This document shows positions 16,955 to 26,907 of a stretch of DNA of 64,000 nt, in pieces; the stretch's first letter is position 1, and the number at the start of each line of letters is the position of its first letter. The notes below the pieces were generated by a model. It was given only the letters and a program-made list of their open reading frames with translations, was not told where the DNA came from and did not search any database. Source of the stretch: an uncultured Erysipelotrichaceae bacterium (GTDB lineage: Bacteria; Bacillota_I; Bacilli_A; Erysipelotrichales; Erysipelotrichaceae); NCBI GenBank assembly GCA_902786245.1, contig CADABS010000006.1, forward strand, positions 1 to 64,000. Direction: 5' to 3'. The position numbers were made by a program, and so were the translations under genes.

Positions 16955-18141
16955 CCTCTGACTCCTTTCTGCTTGTCGATTGCATAATCGATCAGCGACT
17001 TCATCCGGCGGCAGATGATATCCCAGCGGTAATTCTCCATAACATACCGGTAGCCGTTATCGCCCATCTCCCGGTTGATATCCGCAAAATGCGTCAGCTG
17101 CGTGAGCTTCGACGCAAAGCCCGTATAGTTATGGTAGTAATAGCCGCCATGGCTCTTTTCGATATGCCCCTTCAGCACCTCGCATTCCCCGTTGACCAGG
17201 ACCGGACGGTGCAGATAGAACGCTTCCAGCACGACGATCGACAGACTTTCGAACTTCGATGGAAGAACCAGCAGCTGACTGCCCGCAATGCCGTCGAACT
17301 TATCTTCTTCGCTGACAAATCCGAGCGACATGATATCCGGATCTTCCGGAATCGGAATGACCGGCTTGCCCATCAGGATCAGCTTCAGATCCGACGGATG
17401 CGCCTTCTTGTATTTCTGGAAGAAACTGAACAGTTCCGGGCAGTTCTTGCCGTCATCGATTCTGCCGGCATAGACGATATAGTTATTCACGCCGTATTTC
17501 TCTTTGAACCGTTCCGCATCCACGACTTCCGGCACATCCACGCCGGCGCCGCCCATGGCATAGGGCACATCGTAGTTCCAGAACTTTCTCTGAATAAAGT
17601 CTTTTTCCTCTGTCGTCATATAGCAGATGCCGGCAGGTTTCCGGAATACCCCTTTGAACATATGCATCTTGATGAACGGTTCATCATGGGCAAACGGCAC
17701 AAGGATCGCTTTATCCGCAACTTCCGTGATGCCGGCTGCGGTCGGATAGTACAGGTAGGTAAAGAACAGGAACAGATCATAATCATTTTTATGCTTTCTG
17801 ATATATTCGATCAGTTCCGGCACAAACGGTCCCTGCTTCTCCAGCCATTCCCTTTCCCTGCTCTTTGGCAGCTGGTTGTTGATGAACATATTGTTCACCC
17901 GGGTAAAGGCCGTCCGGCTGCGGGTCGATGCCACGCTGAAACGGCGGACTCTGACACCGTTGAGCACGGTCTCATCTTCCGCATATTCATCTTTCCATGT
18001 CTGGTAGTCTATTGCTTTGGATGTCAGCACTTCGATGTCATAAAACAGGATCAGTTTTTCCGCCAGCTGCCTGGTCAGAAGCTCCGCTCCGCCATTGACT
18101 TCCATGCCGTATCTCTGGACGACAAAACAGAGCTTTTTCAT
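16951..18141 (-). CDS. Glycosyltransferase family 4-type
   Basis: A 396-aa GT-B enzyme. The N-terminal acceptor domain begins KLCFVVQRYGMEVNGGAELL, the usual start of GT4 polysaccharide transferases. The C-terminal domain has VYAGRIDDGKNCPELFSFF and SKFESLSIVVLEAFYLHRPV. It resembles the transferase at 18649-19851 in layout, suggesting ancient duplication. Overlaps the downstream transferase by 4 bases and the upstream coiled-coil gene by 4 bases, so expression is probably coupled. Confidence 0.87.
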   Translation of the reverse strand: MKKLCFVVQRYGMEVNGGAELLTRQLAEKLILFYDIEVLTSKAIDYQTWKDEYAEDETVLNGVRVRRFSVASTRSRTAFTRVNNMFINNQLPKSREREWLEKQGPFVPELIEYIRKHKNDYDLFLFFTYLYYPTAAGITEVADKAILVPFAHDEPFIKMHMFKGVFRKPAGICYMTTEEKDFIQRKFWNYDVPYAMGGAGVDVPEVVDAERFKEKYGVNNYIVYAGRIDDGKNCPELFSFFQKYKKAHPSDLKLILMGKPVIPIPEDPDIMSLGFVSEEDKFDGIAGSQLLVLPSKFESLSIVVLEAFYLHRPVLVNGECEVLKGHIEKSHGGYYYHNYTGFASKLTQLTHFADINREMGDNGYRYVMENYRWDIICRRMKSLIDYAIDKQKGVRG

Positions 18142-18656
18142 TTCTCACCCAGCTGCTTTCTGAGTTCATCCACTTCTGTTTCCAGCAGGGCAATCCTGTT
18201 TTCCAGACGCTCGATCAGTTCTTCGGTATTCTTATAGAAACGCATCTGCTTTTCCATCGGACTTTCCTGCACTGCGCCTCTCATCGGCGTTTCATCGTTC
18301 AGAAGAATATATTTTTCAATCTGATTCAGGCTCTTGGCCGTATTCAGATTGAAATTCGTCTGATGTTTCTGGAAACGGATGACGGAATCCGCCTTGCGCA
18401 GAACCCGCTTCACGAAGTATTTGAACTTGTTGTCCGTATACTCGACCGGTGCCAGCCGGCAGGTATCCCTGGCCTGATCAATTTCCCGGATCAGCCGCTC
18501 CTGGCTGTAATCCTCTGTCAGTTCCAGACTGTCCTGATCATATGACTGGGTATCGATTTCATCGAATTTCAGCATTTCCTGCGTATAGCCCCTGTCTTCG
18601 ATGTTCTGACGGATTTCACCCATGATTTTTTCGATATCGATCCTGTTTTCAGACAT
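18138..18656 (-). CDS. Coiled-coil protein of the glycan operon, function unknown
   Basis: A 172-aa protein with no signal peptide or membrane segment. The N-terminus (SENRIDIEKIMGEIRQNIED) matches a short motif often seen at the start of glycan-cluster proteins in Bacillota. Middle residues include a basic stretch (KYFVKRVLRKADSVIRFQ), and the C-terminal 40 residues are a heptad coiled coil (ELIERLENRIALLETEVDEL). It may scaffold glycosyltransferases at the membrane or measure chain length, but this is only inference from position. ATG 18656 is chosen because GGGAGG lies 9 bases upstream; it overlaps the preceding gene by 8 bases. Confidence 0.75.
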   Translation of the reverse strand: MSENRIDIEKIMGEIRQNIEDRGYTQEMLKFDEIDTQSYDQDSLELTEDYSQERLIREIDQARDTCRLAPVEYTDNKFKYFVKRVLRKADSVIRFQKHQTNFNLNTAKSLNQIEKYILLNDETPMRGAVQESPMEKQMRFYKNTEELIERLENRIALLETEVDELRKQLGEK

Positions 18657-19851
18657 TTTCTGTTCCTCCCTGCACTGATGCAAAGTATTCATTCAGCTTC
18701 CGCACAATTGCTTTCCAGCTGAAATTCTCCAGTACATATTCTTTTCCGTTTTCACCCATGATCCGGCAGATCTCCGGATGGGCCAGGAAATAATCGGTGC
18801 ACCCTTCAAATTCAAAGTAATCATTGAAATACAGACCGCCGTTGGTTGTCTTTACAAAATTCTTTGTCACGGCACAGTCGTTATGCACAAGCACCGGTCT
18901 GCCCCCGAGCCAGCTTTCCATGATGACAATGGAGAAGCTTTCATGCACGGAAGGCATGCACATAAAGGCAGATGCGGCACATGCGTCATGCTTATCCTGC
19001 AGATCGACAAACCCGAGATCATGGATCCTGTCCTGCACGGAAGCTGGCAGCTTCACATCACCGCCGCCGATCAGTACCATCTCAAGATCGCTTTCCGGAT
19101 GGCGTCTGATATACATGGCGAAGTACTTGAGCAGCAGATAGATATTCTTGCCCGCATCCTTCCGGCCGGCATAGAGAATAAACGGTCTGCGGATATTGAA
19201 CTTTGTACGGAAATGTTCCGCATCGGAATCAAATTCCGTATCGACACCGGCTCCCAGTACGACCTGCTTTGCATGGGACAGATCGAACATCCGGTTGGCC
19301 AGTTCGTATTCCGGCTGGGAAAGATAAATGAATCCCCCTGCCTGCTCGAATACATCTTTGAAGATGCTCATATGAATATAGGATTCCTCATGGAAACAGG
19401 GAATCACCACGGATTTTTCCGGACATGCCAGAATACCGTAATACGTCGGACCGAACATATACGGGATATAGACAAACAGACTGTATTCATCCTGATGTTC
19501 ATGAATATATTCATACAGATCCGGCGAATTCACCATTTCCTGCATGAATTCAGTCTCTTCCGCTCTGGTTAAGGGAATATTGCTGATGAGCTTTGCATTG
19601 ATTTCATCAAACCGCCTTGTATTGCGCTTTCTGACTTTGAATCTTCTGACATCAATGCCGCCGACGTTCTCCAGCCCTTCCGGATAGAAATCGATATTCC
19701 AGTCCGATCCGAACTGCTCAACGCATGTCGTCAGGACTTCCAGTTCCGTTCCGGCTTCCTTCAGATGCTTCACGATGCCGCGCAGCTCTGTTTCCGCCCC
19801 GCCGGGAATATTCTCTCCATACCATGGAGCTACAAATCCGATCTTCTTCAT
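18649..19851 (-). CDS. Glycosyltransferase family 4-type
   Basis: A 400-aa GT-B enzyme, starting KKIGFVAPWYGENIPGGAE, with LYAGRKDAGKNIYLLLKYF and SVHESFSIVIMESWLGGRPV in the donor domain. Likely adds mannose- or rhamnose-type residues to the exported polymer (inference from the operon). The start is ATG 19851, which overlaps the wzt stop by 4 bases (ATGA); an earlier in-frame ATG lies inside wzt and is not preferred. Similar in order and length to the transferase at 16951. Confidence 0.87.
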   Translation of the reverse strand: MKKIGFVAPWYGENIPGGAETELRGIVKHLKEAGTELEVLTTCVEQFGSDWNIDFYPEGLENVGGIDVRRFKVRKRNTRRFDEINAKLISNIPLTRAEETEFMQEMVNSPDLYEYIHEHQDEYSLFVYIPYMFGPTYYGILACPEKSVVIPCFHEESYIHMSIFKDVFEQAGGFIYLSQPEYELANRMFDLSHAKQVVLGAGVDTEFDSDAEHFRTKFNIRRPFILYAGRKDAGKNIYLLLKYFAMYIRRHPESDLEMVLIGGGDVKLPASVQDRIHDLGFVDLQDKHDACAASAFMCMPSVHESFSIVIMESWLGGRPVLVHNDCAVTKNFVKTTNGGLYFNDYFEFEGCTDYFLAHPEICRIMGENGKEYVLENFSWKAIVRKLNEYFASVQGGTENV

Positions 19852-21116
19852 GACTGTTCCTCGCCGATATGCCACTTGGAATCATAATGAATGATTCCTG
19901 CCTCATGATGAATGTTCACCACATTGAAACGCATGTATTCGTTATAATAGTCGACCGGTGTCGTATTCGGTTCAATGATCGAGCACTGCAGAATATACTT
20001 GCCGGACATCAGATTCAGCGGTTCGCTTTCAAAGATGACCGTTCCTCTCTTCCCGGTCACCCGGATCGTTTCCCCGGCAATGGCCGAATTCGTACCGAAT
20101 ACCCAGACCCCGTCCAGGGTAAAAATACCCATACCGAAAACGAGTTCATCAATCTGCTTGTTTACCTTGTATTCAAAGCGCAGATAGTACTTTTCATCGG
20201 AGCGCAGCGCATTGACCGCATTGCCTTCGCTGTTGATCAGTGTACACTTCACAATCTGTGCCTTCTGGTTGCCGAAATGGATCGCATCCGGATCCATCGA
20301 CAGACTGTCGACATCTTCCTCTTCGATTTCAACCGATGGCTGTGCAGACGCAGCTGCCGCATTGATTTCCTCGATCCTCTTGGCATCCATATGCGCCATG
20401 TATCTGTCCACGACATCCGCCGCATTTCCTTCCGAAGCGATTTCGCCTTCATTGATCCAGATCGCCCGGTTGCAGAAAGACTTGACCGTATTTCCGTCAT
20501 GCGTTACCAGAACGATCGTAATGCCCGAAGCCTTCAGCTCCTGCATCCGCTCAAAACACTTGGCCTGGAAATTCGCATCGCCGACCGCCAGAATCTCATC
20601 AATAAGCAGAATATCCGCATTGACATTGATTGCGACCGCAAAAGCCAGACGCATATACATACCCGAGGAATACGTTCTGACCGGATTGTCGATGAACTCT
20701 CTCAGTTCAGAGAACTCGATGATATCATCGACTCTGGCATCGATTTCCTTCTTGGTCAGACCGAAGATCGATGCATTGATATAAATATTCTCGCGGCCGC
20801 TCATATCCGGATGGAAGCCGGCACCGAGTTCAATCAGGGAAGAAACCCTTCCCTGCATTTCGATCGTACCCTGATCGGGATACATGATCTTTGTCAGAAG
20901 CTTCAGGGTCGTACTCTTGCCGCAGCCGTTGTGTCCGACCAGGGCAACCGCTTCACCCTTCTTCACATTGAAGCTGATGTTCTTCAGCACCTGTCTGTTT
21001 TCGTACTTTCTGCGGCTGGAGAAAAGAGCCAGTTCCTTCAGGGTCCTGCCCTTGTCCAGATATACCTTGAACGACTTGGATACGTTCTTTACTTCAATAG
21101 CGTTCTGTGCGTCCAT
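19848..21116 (-). CDS. wzt: Polysaccharide ABC exporter ATPase with C-terminal substrate domain
   Basis: A 422-aa protein. Residues 1-250 are an ABC ATPase of the TagH/Wzt class: Walker A GHNGCGKST, signature YSSGMYMRLAFAV and Walker B ILLIDEILAVGD. Residues about 265-422 form a beta-rich domain like the Wzt C-terminal domain, which binds the modified end of the glycan before export. It pairs with Wzm. The start is ATG 21116, sharing one base with the wzm stop; the open frame continuing upstream is antisense-like and overlaps wzm. The C-terminal domain suggests that the polymer is recognised by a terminal modification. Confidence 0.93.
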   Translation of the reverse strand: MDAQNAIEVKNVSKSFKVYLDKGRTLKELALFSSRRKYENRQVLKNISFNVKKGEAVALVGHNGCGKSTTLKLLTKIMYPDQGTIEMQGRVSSLIELGAGFHPDMSGRENIYINASIFGLTKKEIDARVDDIIEFSELREFIDNPVRTYSSGMYMRLAFAVAINVNADILLIDEILAVGDANFQAKCFERMQELKASGITIVLVTHDGNTVKSFCNRAIWINEGEIASEGNAADVVDRYMAHMDAKRIEEINAAAASAQPSVEIEEEDVDSLSMDPDAIHFGNQKAQIVKCTLINSEGNAVNALRSDEKYYLRFEYKVNKQIDELVFGMGIFTLDGVWVFGTNSAIAGETIRVTGKRGTVIFESEPLNLMSGKYILQCSIIEPNTTPVDYYNEYMRFNVVNIHHEAGIIHYDSKWHIGEEQS

Positions 21117-21892
21117 CAGAGTTCCTCCGCGAAATGCAGCTTCAGTCTGCCGAATACAAGCACACCGGCAATCAGTGTGACAATGCCGAAAACGACTGCG
21201 GTGATCAGCGTATTCATCTCCGGAACCTGGCCGTAGTAAAGAATATCCCTGTATGCGACGATGACCGGTGTCATCGGATTCAGATTGAACAGAAACATGA
21301 AACGTTCCGGAATCTGGTCCAGACCGTACATGACCGGCGTTCCGAACTGCCATGCCATCATGATGATATTCATCAGATACTCGATATCCCGCATATATAC
21401 GGTAATGCCCGATATTAACATCGTCAGTCCCAGTGCGATCAGATATTCAATGATCATGATCAGCGGCAGATATAATAACGCGACCGGATTCATCGGCTTG
21501 CCCGAGAAAACAACGACCGCAAATACAACGATCAGACTCAAAAGCATATTCACAAACTGGCTTGTCACAAAAGACAGCGGAATGACTTCTCTGGGGAAAT
21601 AGATCTTCTTGATCATATCCCCCTGCTGGCGGATACATCCCGCTCCTGCGGCCATGCAGGAAGAGAAAAAGATCCAGGGCACCAGCGCGACAAACAGGAA
21701 CAGATAATAGTCCTTGATGCCGTTGCGCATGATGATCGAGAAAACCAGTGTATAGACAGCCAGCTGCAGCAGCGGATTCAGAAATGTCCAGGCAAATCCG
21801 AGGACCGAGCCTTTGTATCTGCCTTTGAGATCCCTGTGCACCAGACTGTACACCATCTCCCGGTATGCATATATTTCCTTAATAATCTTCAT
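21116..21892 (-). CDS. wzm: Polysaccharide ABC exporter permease
   Basis: A 258-aa ABC-2 type permease with six hydrophobic segments. It opens with the cytoplasmic YREMVYSLVHRDLKGRYKGS motif seen in TagG/Wzm/RfbA. It forms the channel for a lipid-linked polysaccharide with the adjacent Wzt. The gene overlaps the upstream glycosyltransferase by 14 bases and wzt by one base. Confidence 0.93.
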   Translation of the reverse strand: MKIIKEIYAYREMVYSLVHRDLKGRYKGSVLGFAWTFLNPLLQLAVYTLVFSIIMRNGIKDYYLFLFVALVPWIFFSSCMAAGAGCIRQQGDMIKKIYFPREVIPLSFVTSQFVNMLLSLIVVFAVVVFSGKPMNPVALLYLPLIMIIEYLIALGLTMLISGITVYMRDIEYLMNIIMMAWQFGTPVMYGLDQIPERFMFLFNLNPMTPVIVAYRDILYYGQVPEMNTLITAVVFGIVTLIAGVLVFGRLKLHFAEEL

Positions 21893-23111
21893 AGATCTCC
21901 TTCCAGCGTTTCAGTATCCTCTCTGCAGGCATGGACTGCACTTCATCCGAAGTCATATACGCATGTGCGTTCTCCTGCAGTTTCAGATAATATGCCCGGT
22001 CCGTATACAGCTTCTTCATCAGGGCAGCCGCATGTGTGACATCCGGCTGTGCCCACAGGAACTGTTTCTGATACGGGTAGATATCCTTCCCGACCGGCAC
22101 AAGCATATAGCGGACCAGCGCCGCTGTATCATCGGTCTGAAACTCGGTATTCGCCGAATACCCGGTCGCCACGACCGGTGTACCCAGAATCATCGCTTCC
22201 GCCGGCACCAGACCGAAGCCCTCCGAACGGTGCAGCGACACATAGACATCCGCTGCCGCAATCAGACTGTTCACTTCAATCTTCGGCATCATCCGGTTGA
22301 TGAAATAGATATGATACCCGGCCAGACCTTCCTCGATTTCCTTCTGTTCCTGTTCCGTGACATGCGAAATCTTGATCACCAGACCGACATTGTCCTCCGG
22401 TGAAAATGCCTTTTTAAACGCCTGAATGACACCCCGTGGATTCTTCCGTTCGGAAATCGATGTGCTGTCATACATCATCAGATACAGAAACCTGTCTTCC
22501 GGCAGATTGAAATGAGCCCGGTCAAATGCCGGATCCGCTTCTGCCCGTACTGCAAAGGGAATCGTAATCACCGGTTTATCCGTCACTTTGCGGATCGATG
22601 CGCTGACATATTCCGCCGGGGTCCAGATCTCATCCAGCTGATTGATCATCGGGATCCACTGCTTCGGAAACTCTTCCATCTCCCACAGCCAGAAGGCAAT
22701 GTTATAGTGATTCTTCCATTCCTTTTTCCCGGACAGATGATATACATACTCAAACTCATGCATATTGATATGGATCAGATTGATGCCGTATCTGTAGGTA
22801 TCCGTCAGTTTTTCATCAAATTCATGATTCGAGTGCACCGAATACCCTTCCCTGGCGAAATTGATGAACGCATGGGGAATGCCTGCTTCTTCAATTTCAC
22901 GGGCAACCAGACGGCAGCTCTGTCCGAGACCCGAATCCTCCCAGAAAGCACCTAAAAGATTGATGCCCTGTTCAAAGGCATCAGCCTGAAATTGATATTT
23001 CGGATCCCTGCTCATCCGGTCGATATTCACCTGGTTCAGTCTGCTCCGGATCAGGCGCACCAGATTGGCAGGCACCACCTTTTTGATTGCTTCCTTGGTT
23101 TCTCTTTTCAT
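21879..23111 (-). CDS. Glycosyltransferase family 4-type
   Basis: A 410-aa GT-B enzyme with a basic N-terminus, DSTSISERKNPRGVIQAF in the nucleotide-binding lobe and HRSEGFGLVPAEAMILGTPV (E-x7-E). The N-terminal domain carries LIHINMHEFEYV and a WLWEMEEFPKQW segment found in polysaccharide-cluster mannosyl/rhamnosyltransferases. Overlaps wzm by 14 bases and the upstream transferase by 4 bases. Confidence 0.87.
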   Translation of the reverse strand: MKRETKEAIKKVVPANLVRLIRSRLNQVNIDRMSRDPKYQFQADAFEQGINLLGAFWEDSGLGQSCRLVAREIEEAGIPHAFINFAREGYSVHSNHEFDEKLTDTYRYGINLIHINMHEFEYVYHLSGKKEWKNHYNIAFWLWEMEEFPKQWIPMINQLDEIWTPAEYVSASIRKVTDKPVITIPFAVRAEADPAFDRAHFNLPEDRFLYLMMYDSTSISERKNPRGVIQAFKKAFSPEDNVGLVIKISHVTEQEQKEIEEGLAGYHIYFINRMMPKIEVNSLIAAADVYVSLHRSEGFGLVPAEAMILGTPVVATGYSANTEFQTDDTAALVRYMLVPVGKDIYPYQKQFLWAQPDVTHAAALMKKLYTDRAYYLKLQENAHAYMTSDEVQSMPAERILKRWKEIYEDY

Positions 23112-24196
23112 ACATCCAGTTTTCTCAGCATCTCTGCATATTTCTGTCCGACACTAGGCGCATCGTAGAAGTCGACGATCCGCTGATATGCCTCCGTATC
23201 CGGCACATGTTCCTCCAGCATCAGATCGGCCAGACGCATTGCGCTGATATCCGCGCTGCCATCCAGCGTAAAGAACGAAATGCAATTGCCGGATACTTCC
23301 TTCAGCGTATCCAGTTCTCCGGCAAGTACCGGCTTATTATAATTCATCGCCTCAATAATTGGAATGCCGAACCCCTCTGCCCGGGACGGGAAGACAAAAG
23401 CATGGCAGGACGCATATTCCCGGTTTCTTTCTTCTTCCGTGACATAGCCCAGATATGTGATGCCCGGAGTGGATGCGCTGATCTCATGGAACAGCTTCTC
23501 CACCGGCTCCTCCCGCATCTTTCCGGCAATGCGCAGACCCCTTGTGCCGCCCTTGTTTCGGTAAATGTGATATGCCTTGAGCAGTATATCCGTTCCCTTG
23601 CGCGTTTCCAGATTTCCAAGATACAGGAAATCGCCGTGATCGCTGACCGGCAGTTTTGGAAGTTTCGGTACGATGACATAGCCGACAAAGGTATCTCTGT
23701 CTGCCATTTCCGGGAAATACTTTATGGTTTCCTGCCGGGCATTTTCCGAATCGAAGATGAACTTGTCAAAATACTTCATCGTCTGCCGTATGCCGCAGCG
23801 GAAATAGATGGAATACAGCTTCGGGAAATGTTCCGGATCCGACAGCGGAAACATATCATAGATCGTCGTGAACATTCTTCCGTAGGGATTGACGATCTTT
23901 ACCGGCACCAGGATATTGCCTTCCCAGAAAACATCCGGCTTATGCATATGGATGCACTTCTGCACATATTTGTAATAAGAAAACAGATGGATGCTTTTGG
24001 AAATCGGCCGGCCGTATTCATATACCGTCATCCCCATATCCTTCATTTCCTTCATTTCTTCGCTTTCACTTACATCCGTAACCAATGCGAAATGGAACTC
24101 CGGATATCTGCTGAGTTCTCTGACCAGATAATATATATACATGCCGATCCCGCTCGGGCGTGTTCCCATGACCCGGGCATCCATCAATATTTCCAT
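23108..24196 (-). CDS. Glycosyltransferase family 4-type (mannosyltransferase-like)
   Basis: A 362-aa GT-B enzyme. The N-terminus reads MDARVMGTRPSGIGMYIYYL, the acceptor-site pattern of WbdA/WbaZ-like GT4 mannosyltransferases, with FLYLGNLETRKGTDILLKAY and PSRAEGFGIPIIEAMNYNKP further on. With manA, the mutase and manC in the same operon, GDP-mannose is the likely donor. The ATG has a GGAG SD; gap to the hexomutase gene upstream is 17 bases. Confidence 0.88.
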   Translation of the reverse strand: MEILMDARVMGTRPSGIGMYIYYLVRELSRYPEFHFALVTDVSESEEMKEMKDMGMTVYEYGRPISKSIHLFSYYKYVQKCIHMHKPDVFWEGNILVPVKIVNPYGRMFTTIYDMFPLSDPEHFPKLYSIYFRCGIRQTMKYFDKFIFDSENARQETIKYFPEMADRDTFVGYVIVPKLPKLPVSDHGDFLYLGNLETRKGTDILLKAYHIYRNKGGTRGLRIAGKMREEPVEKLFHEISASTPGITYLGYVTEEERNREYASCHAFVFPSRAEGFGIPIIEAMNYNKPVLAGELDTLKEVSGNCISFFTLDGSADISAMRLADLMLEEHVPDTEAYQRIVDFYDAPSVGQKYAEMLRKLDV

Positions 24197-24213
24197 TCTG
24201 TTCTCCTGTCCGA

Positions 24214-25908
24214 TCAGTTCATGAATACTTCCAGCGATTCACTGATCTTCTTTTCTGTTTCTTCCGCATCCGCCTTAGTTTTCGCCTGTACGGAGATATA
24301 TGTTTTCAGCTTCGGCTCTGTTCCGGACGGACGCACGACCACGGAACATCCGTCTGCCAGTCTGTACTTCAGTACATCCGACTTCGGCAGTCCGTCAACG
24401 CCTTCTTTATAGTCTGTGCAGGAAAGAACTTCCCTGCCGCCGAATGCATCGATATTTCCCCGGAAATCCTGCATGATTCCCTGCATCTTCGCAAATCCGG
24501 CAGAACCTTCGAATTCATACGAATGCAGTGTATTCAGACAGTATCCGTATGTTTCATAGAGTTCATTCAGTTTCTCAATCAGGGAAATATTCTGTGTCTT
24601 GTAATATGCGAACATCTCACAGATCATGAACGCCGCATCGACTGCGTCCTTGTCCCGGACATAGGAACCGGTCAGATAGCCGTAGCTTTCTTCAAAGCCG
24701 CAGATATAATCCTCTTCATGTCCTTCCTGTTCCAGTTTTCCGATCTGTTCGCCGATGAACTTGAAACCGGTCAGCACATTGACCGTTCTGACACCGTAGT
24801 GCTCCGCAATCTTCTCCGCCAGGTCCATGGTAACAATCGTTTTGACAAATACCGGATTCGCAGGCATCGTGCCGTTCGCTGTTCTTCTTGCACAGATATA
24901 ATCCAGCATCAGCAGTCCGACTTCATTGCCGGAAAGCAGCACATACTCTCCGTCTGCGTTCTTCACTGCGATACCGCATCTGTCGCAGTCCGGGTCTGTC
25001 GCCAGCAGCAGATCCGCATTTTTCTTACGGGCATACTGCATACCCAGTTCCATCGCCTCGCGGATCTCCGGATTGGGATACGGACAGGTCGGGAAATGTC
25101 CGTCCGGCTGTTCCTGTTCCGCAACGACCGTAATATTGGTAAAGCCGGATTCCTTCAGGGTGCGCAGTACCGGTTTCAGTCCGGTGCCGTTGAGCGGAGA
25201 ATAGACAATTGCGACATCCTTGTCGATCTCTTCTCCTTCTTTTAACATCGTCTGCGCCTTGACTTCATTTACAAACGCCGTATAGACATCTTCGCCGATA
25301 TACTCGATCATGCCTTCCTGCATATATGCGTCAAACTTCGTATAGACACCGGCAGGAACGTCATTGAATGTATCGACCTTCTCGATTTCGGCAAGGATCG
25401 CAGCCGCTGCCTCTGTCGTAATCTGGCAGCCATCCGCTCCGTATACCTTATATCCGTTGTATTTGGAAGGATTGTGCGAAGCCGTTACCATGATGCCGGC
25501 TGCACAGTGCAGATACCGCACCGCATAAGAAAGACACGGTGTGGGCATCAGCTCTGTATAGATGCATACATGAATGCCATTGGCCGCAAAGACCGCGGAG
25601 GCAACCTTTGCGAACAGGTCCGATTTGATCCGGGAATCATAGGATACCGCGATCTTCCGGTCCGCTTCCGCAAAACTGTTCTTTACATAATCCGCCAGTC
25701 CCTGCGAGGCTTTGGCAACCGTATAGATATTCATCCGGTTTGTGCCGGCGCCGATCACTCCGCGCAGTCCGCCGGTGCCGAATGCCAGATCTCTGTAGAA
25801 TGCGTCTTCGATCTGTACATCGTCCATCGATTTCAGTTCTTCCGTCAGATCCGGATCCGCGACGGCATTTTTCAGCCAGTTCTCATATTTTCCCATTAAC
25901 TCACTCAT
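24214..25908 (-). CDS. Phosphoglucomutase/phosphomannomutase
   Basis: A 564-aa alpha-D-phosphohexomutase of the PgcA type. It has the phosphoserine loop in VTASHNPSKYNGYK, the metal-binding DPDCDR loop, a sugar-binding FEESYG loop and the C-terminal phosphate site RPSGTEPKLK. It interconverts hexose 1- and 6-phosphates. Here it most likely supplies mannose-1-phosphate for ManC, as it is 9 bases after manA, but a glucose role is also possible. The ATG at 25908 has GAGGAGG 5 bases upstream. Confidence 0.93.
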   Translation of the reverse strand: MSELMGKYENWLKNAVADPDLTEELKSMDDVQIEDAFYRDLAFGTGGLRGVIGAGTNRMNIYTVAKASQGLADYVKNSFAEADRKIAVSYDSRIKSDLFAKVASAVFAANGIHVCIYTELMPTPCLSYAVRYLHCAAGIMVTASHNPSKYNGYKVYGADGCQITTEAAAAILAEIEKVDTFNDVPAGVYTKFDAYMQEGMIEYIGEDVYTAFVNEVKAQTMLKEGEEIDKDVAIVYSPLNGTGLKPVLRTLKESGFTNITVVAEQEQPDGHFPTCPYPNPEIREAMELGMQYARKKNADLLLATDPDCDRCGIAVKNADGEYVLLSGNEVGLLMLDYICARRTANGTMPANPVFVKTIVTMDLAEKIAEHYGVRTVNVLTGFKFIGEQIGKLEQEGHEEDYICGFEESYGYLTGSYVRDKDAVDAAFMICEMFAYYKTQNISLIEKLNELYETYGYCLNTLHSYEFEGSAGFAKMQGIMQDFRGNIDAFGGREVLSCTDYKEGVDGLPKSDVLKYRLADGCSVVVRPSGTEPKLKTYISVQAKTKADAEETEKKISESLEVFMN

Positions 25909-25917
25909 GTTTCCTCC

Positions 25918-26904
25918 TCAGCAGTTTACTTTCAGAAACTGCGCCTGTCCGTGTATCGTTATTTCTGCGCTGTCCGCAGGAATGAATATTGTATCGCCTT
26001 TAAAGAAGTTGATGCTTTCGCCGCCCTGGGCAAACACAACACCGCATCCGTCAATGCATACCAGAACCATGAACGAATTGTCTTCGGTTCTGAAGCTGTA
26101 CATACTGCGCAGCCGTTCAGTATTGATCAGCAGTCTTTCCACCTGGAAATACCTGCAGCGGCACAGCAGTTCCGAGGCATAGCCGGGCTTGTACTTCAGT
26201 ACACGCATCGGCTGTCTGGGTGCGCCGGTGCTTTTCAGATTGGCAACCTGCAGTGCCTTGTCGATATGCAGTTCCCGCTTCTTTCCGTTTTTATCGGTAC
26301 GGTTGTAGTCATACAGACGGTAGGTCAGATTCGAGCTTTCCTGGATCTCCGCGATCAGCGCACCGGCACCGATCGCATGGACCGTACCCGGCGTGACCAG
26401 AAAGACATCGTTTTTATGGATATCGACTTTCTGCAGGTAGCTTTCGATCGATCCGTCTTCGGCGCATTTCCGCAGCATATCCTTCGTCAGATCGCGGTGA
26501 AAGCCGTAGACAAGCTGCGCACCCGGTGCCGCATCGAGCACATACCACATCTCCGTCTTGCCCAGCTGTCCGTTTTCAAATTCCCGGGCATAGGCATCAT
26601 CGGGATGGACCTGCACGGAAAGATTTTTCTTCGCATCGATGAACTTGATCAGGATCGGAATGCCGTATTCATCCGACGGATGGGTACCGAGATATTCCGG
26701 ATGTTCCTTCAGTACATCCCCCAGCATTTTTCCTTTATGGATGCCGGTCGCAGCCATACTCTGACCGTCGGGATGGGTGGAACACTCCCAGGATTCCGCA
26801 AACGGAGTGATATCGATGTTCTTTGAAAAATCGTCACGCAGACGCGTGCCGCCCCATAGATAATCCTTTCCGCATGGCTGCAGTAAAAATGGCTGATTGT
26901 TCAC
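25918..26904 (-). CDS. manA: Mannose-6-phosphate isomerase, class I
   Basis: A 328-aa zinc-dependent cupin isomerase converting fructose-6-P to mannose-6-P. Zinc ligands are in LSVQVHPDDAYA, KTEMWYVL and GTVHAIGAG. The YDYNRTDKNGKKRELH motif is typical of the short Gram-positive type. The start codon is GTG with GGAG 6 bases upstream. It begins 3 bases after the type II guanylyltransferase gene and is followed by the hexomutase, giving manC-manA-pmm order. Confidence 0.95.
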   Translation of the reverse strand: MNNQPFLLQPCGKDYLWGGTRLRDDFSKNIDITPFAESWECSTHPDGQSMAATGIHKGKMLGDVLKEHPEYLGTHPSDEYGIPILIKFIDAKKNLSVQVHPDDAYAREFENGQLGKTEMWYVLDAAPGAQLVYGFHRDLTKDMLRKCAEDGSIESYLQKVDIHKNDVFLVTPGTVHAIGAGALIAEIQESSNLTYRLYDYNRTDKNGKKRELHIDKALQVANLKSTGAPRQPMRVLKYKPGYASELLCRCRYFQVERLLINTERLRSMYSFRTEDNSFMVLVCIDGCGVVFAQGGESINFFKGDTIFIPADSAEITIHGQAQFLKVNC

Positions 26905-26907
26905 AGT

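Noticed and set aside
19848-21353. N-terminal extension of wzt into wzm
   Set aside because: The extra 79 codons have no homology and lie out of frame with the overlapping permease gene; ATG 21116 has the usual start for the ATPase domain and shares one base with the wzm stop.
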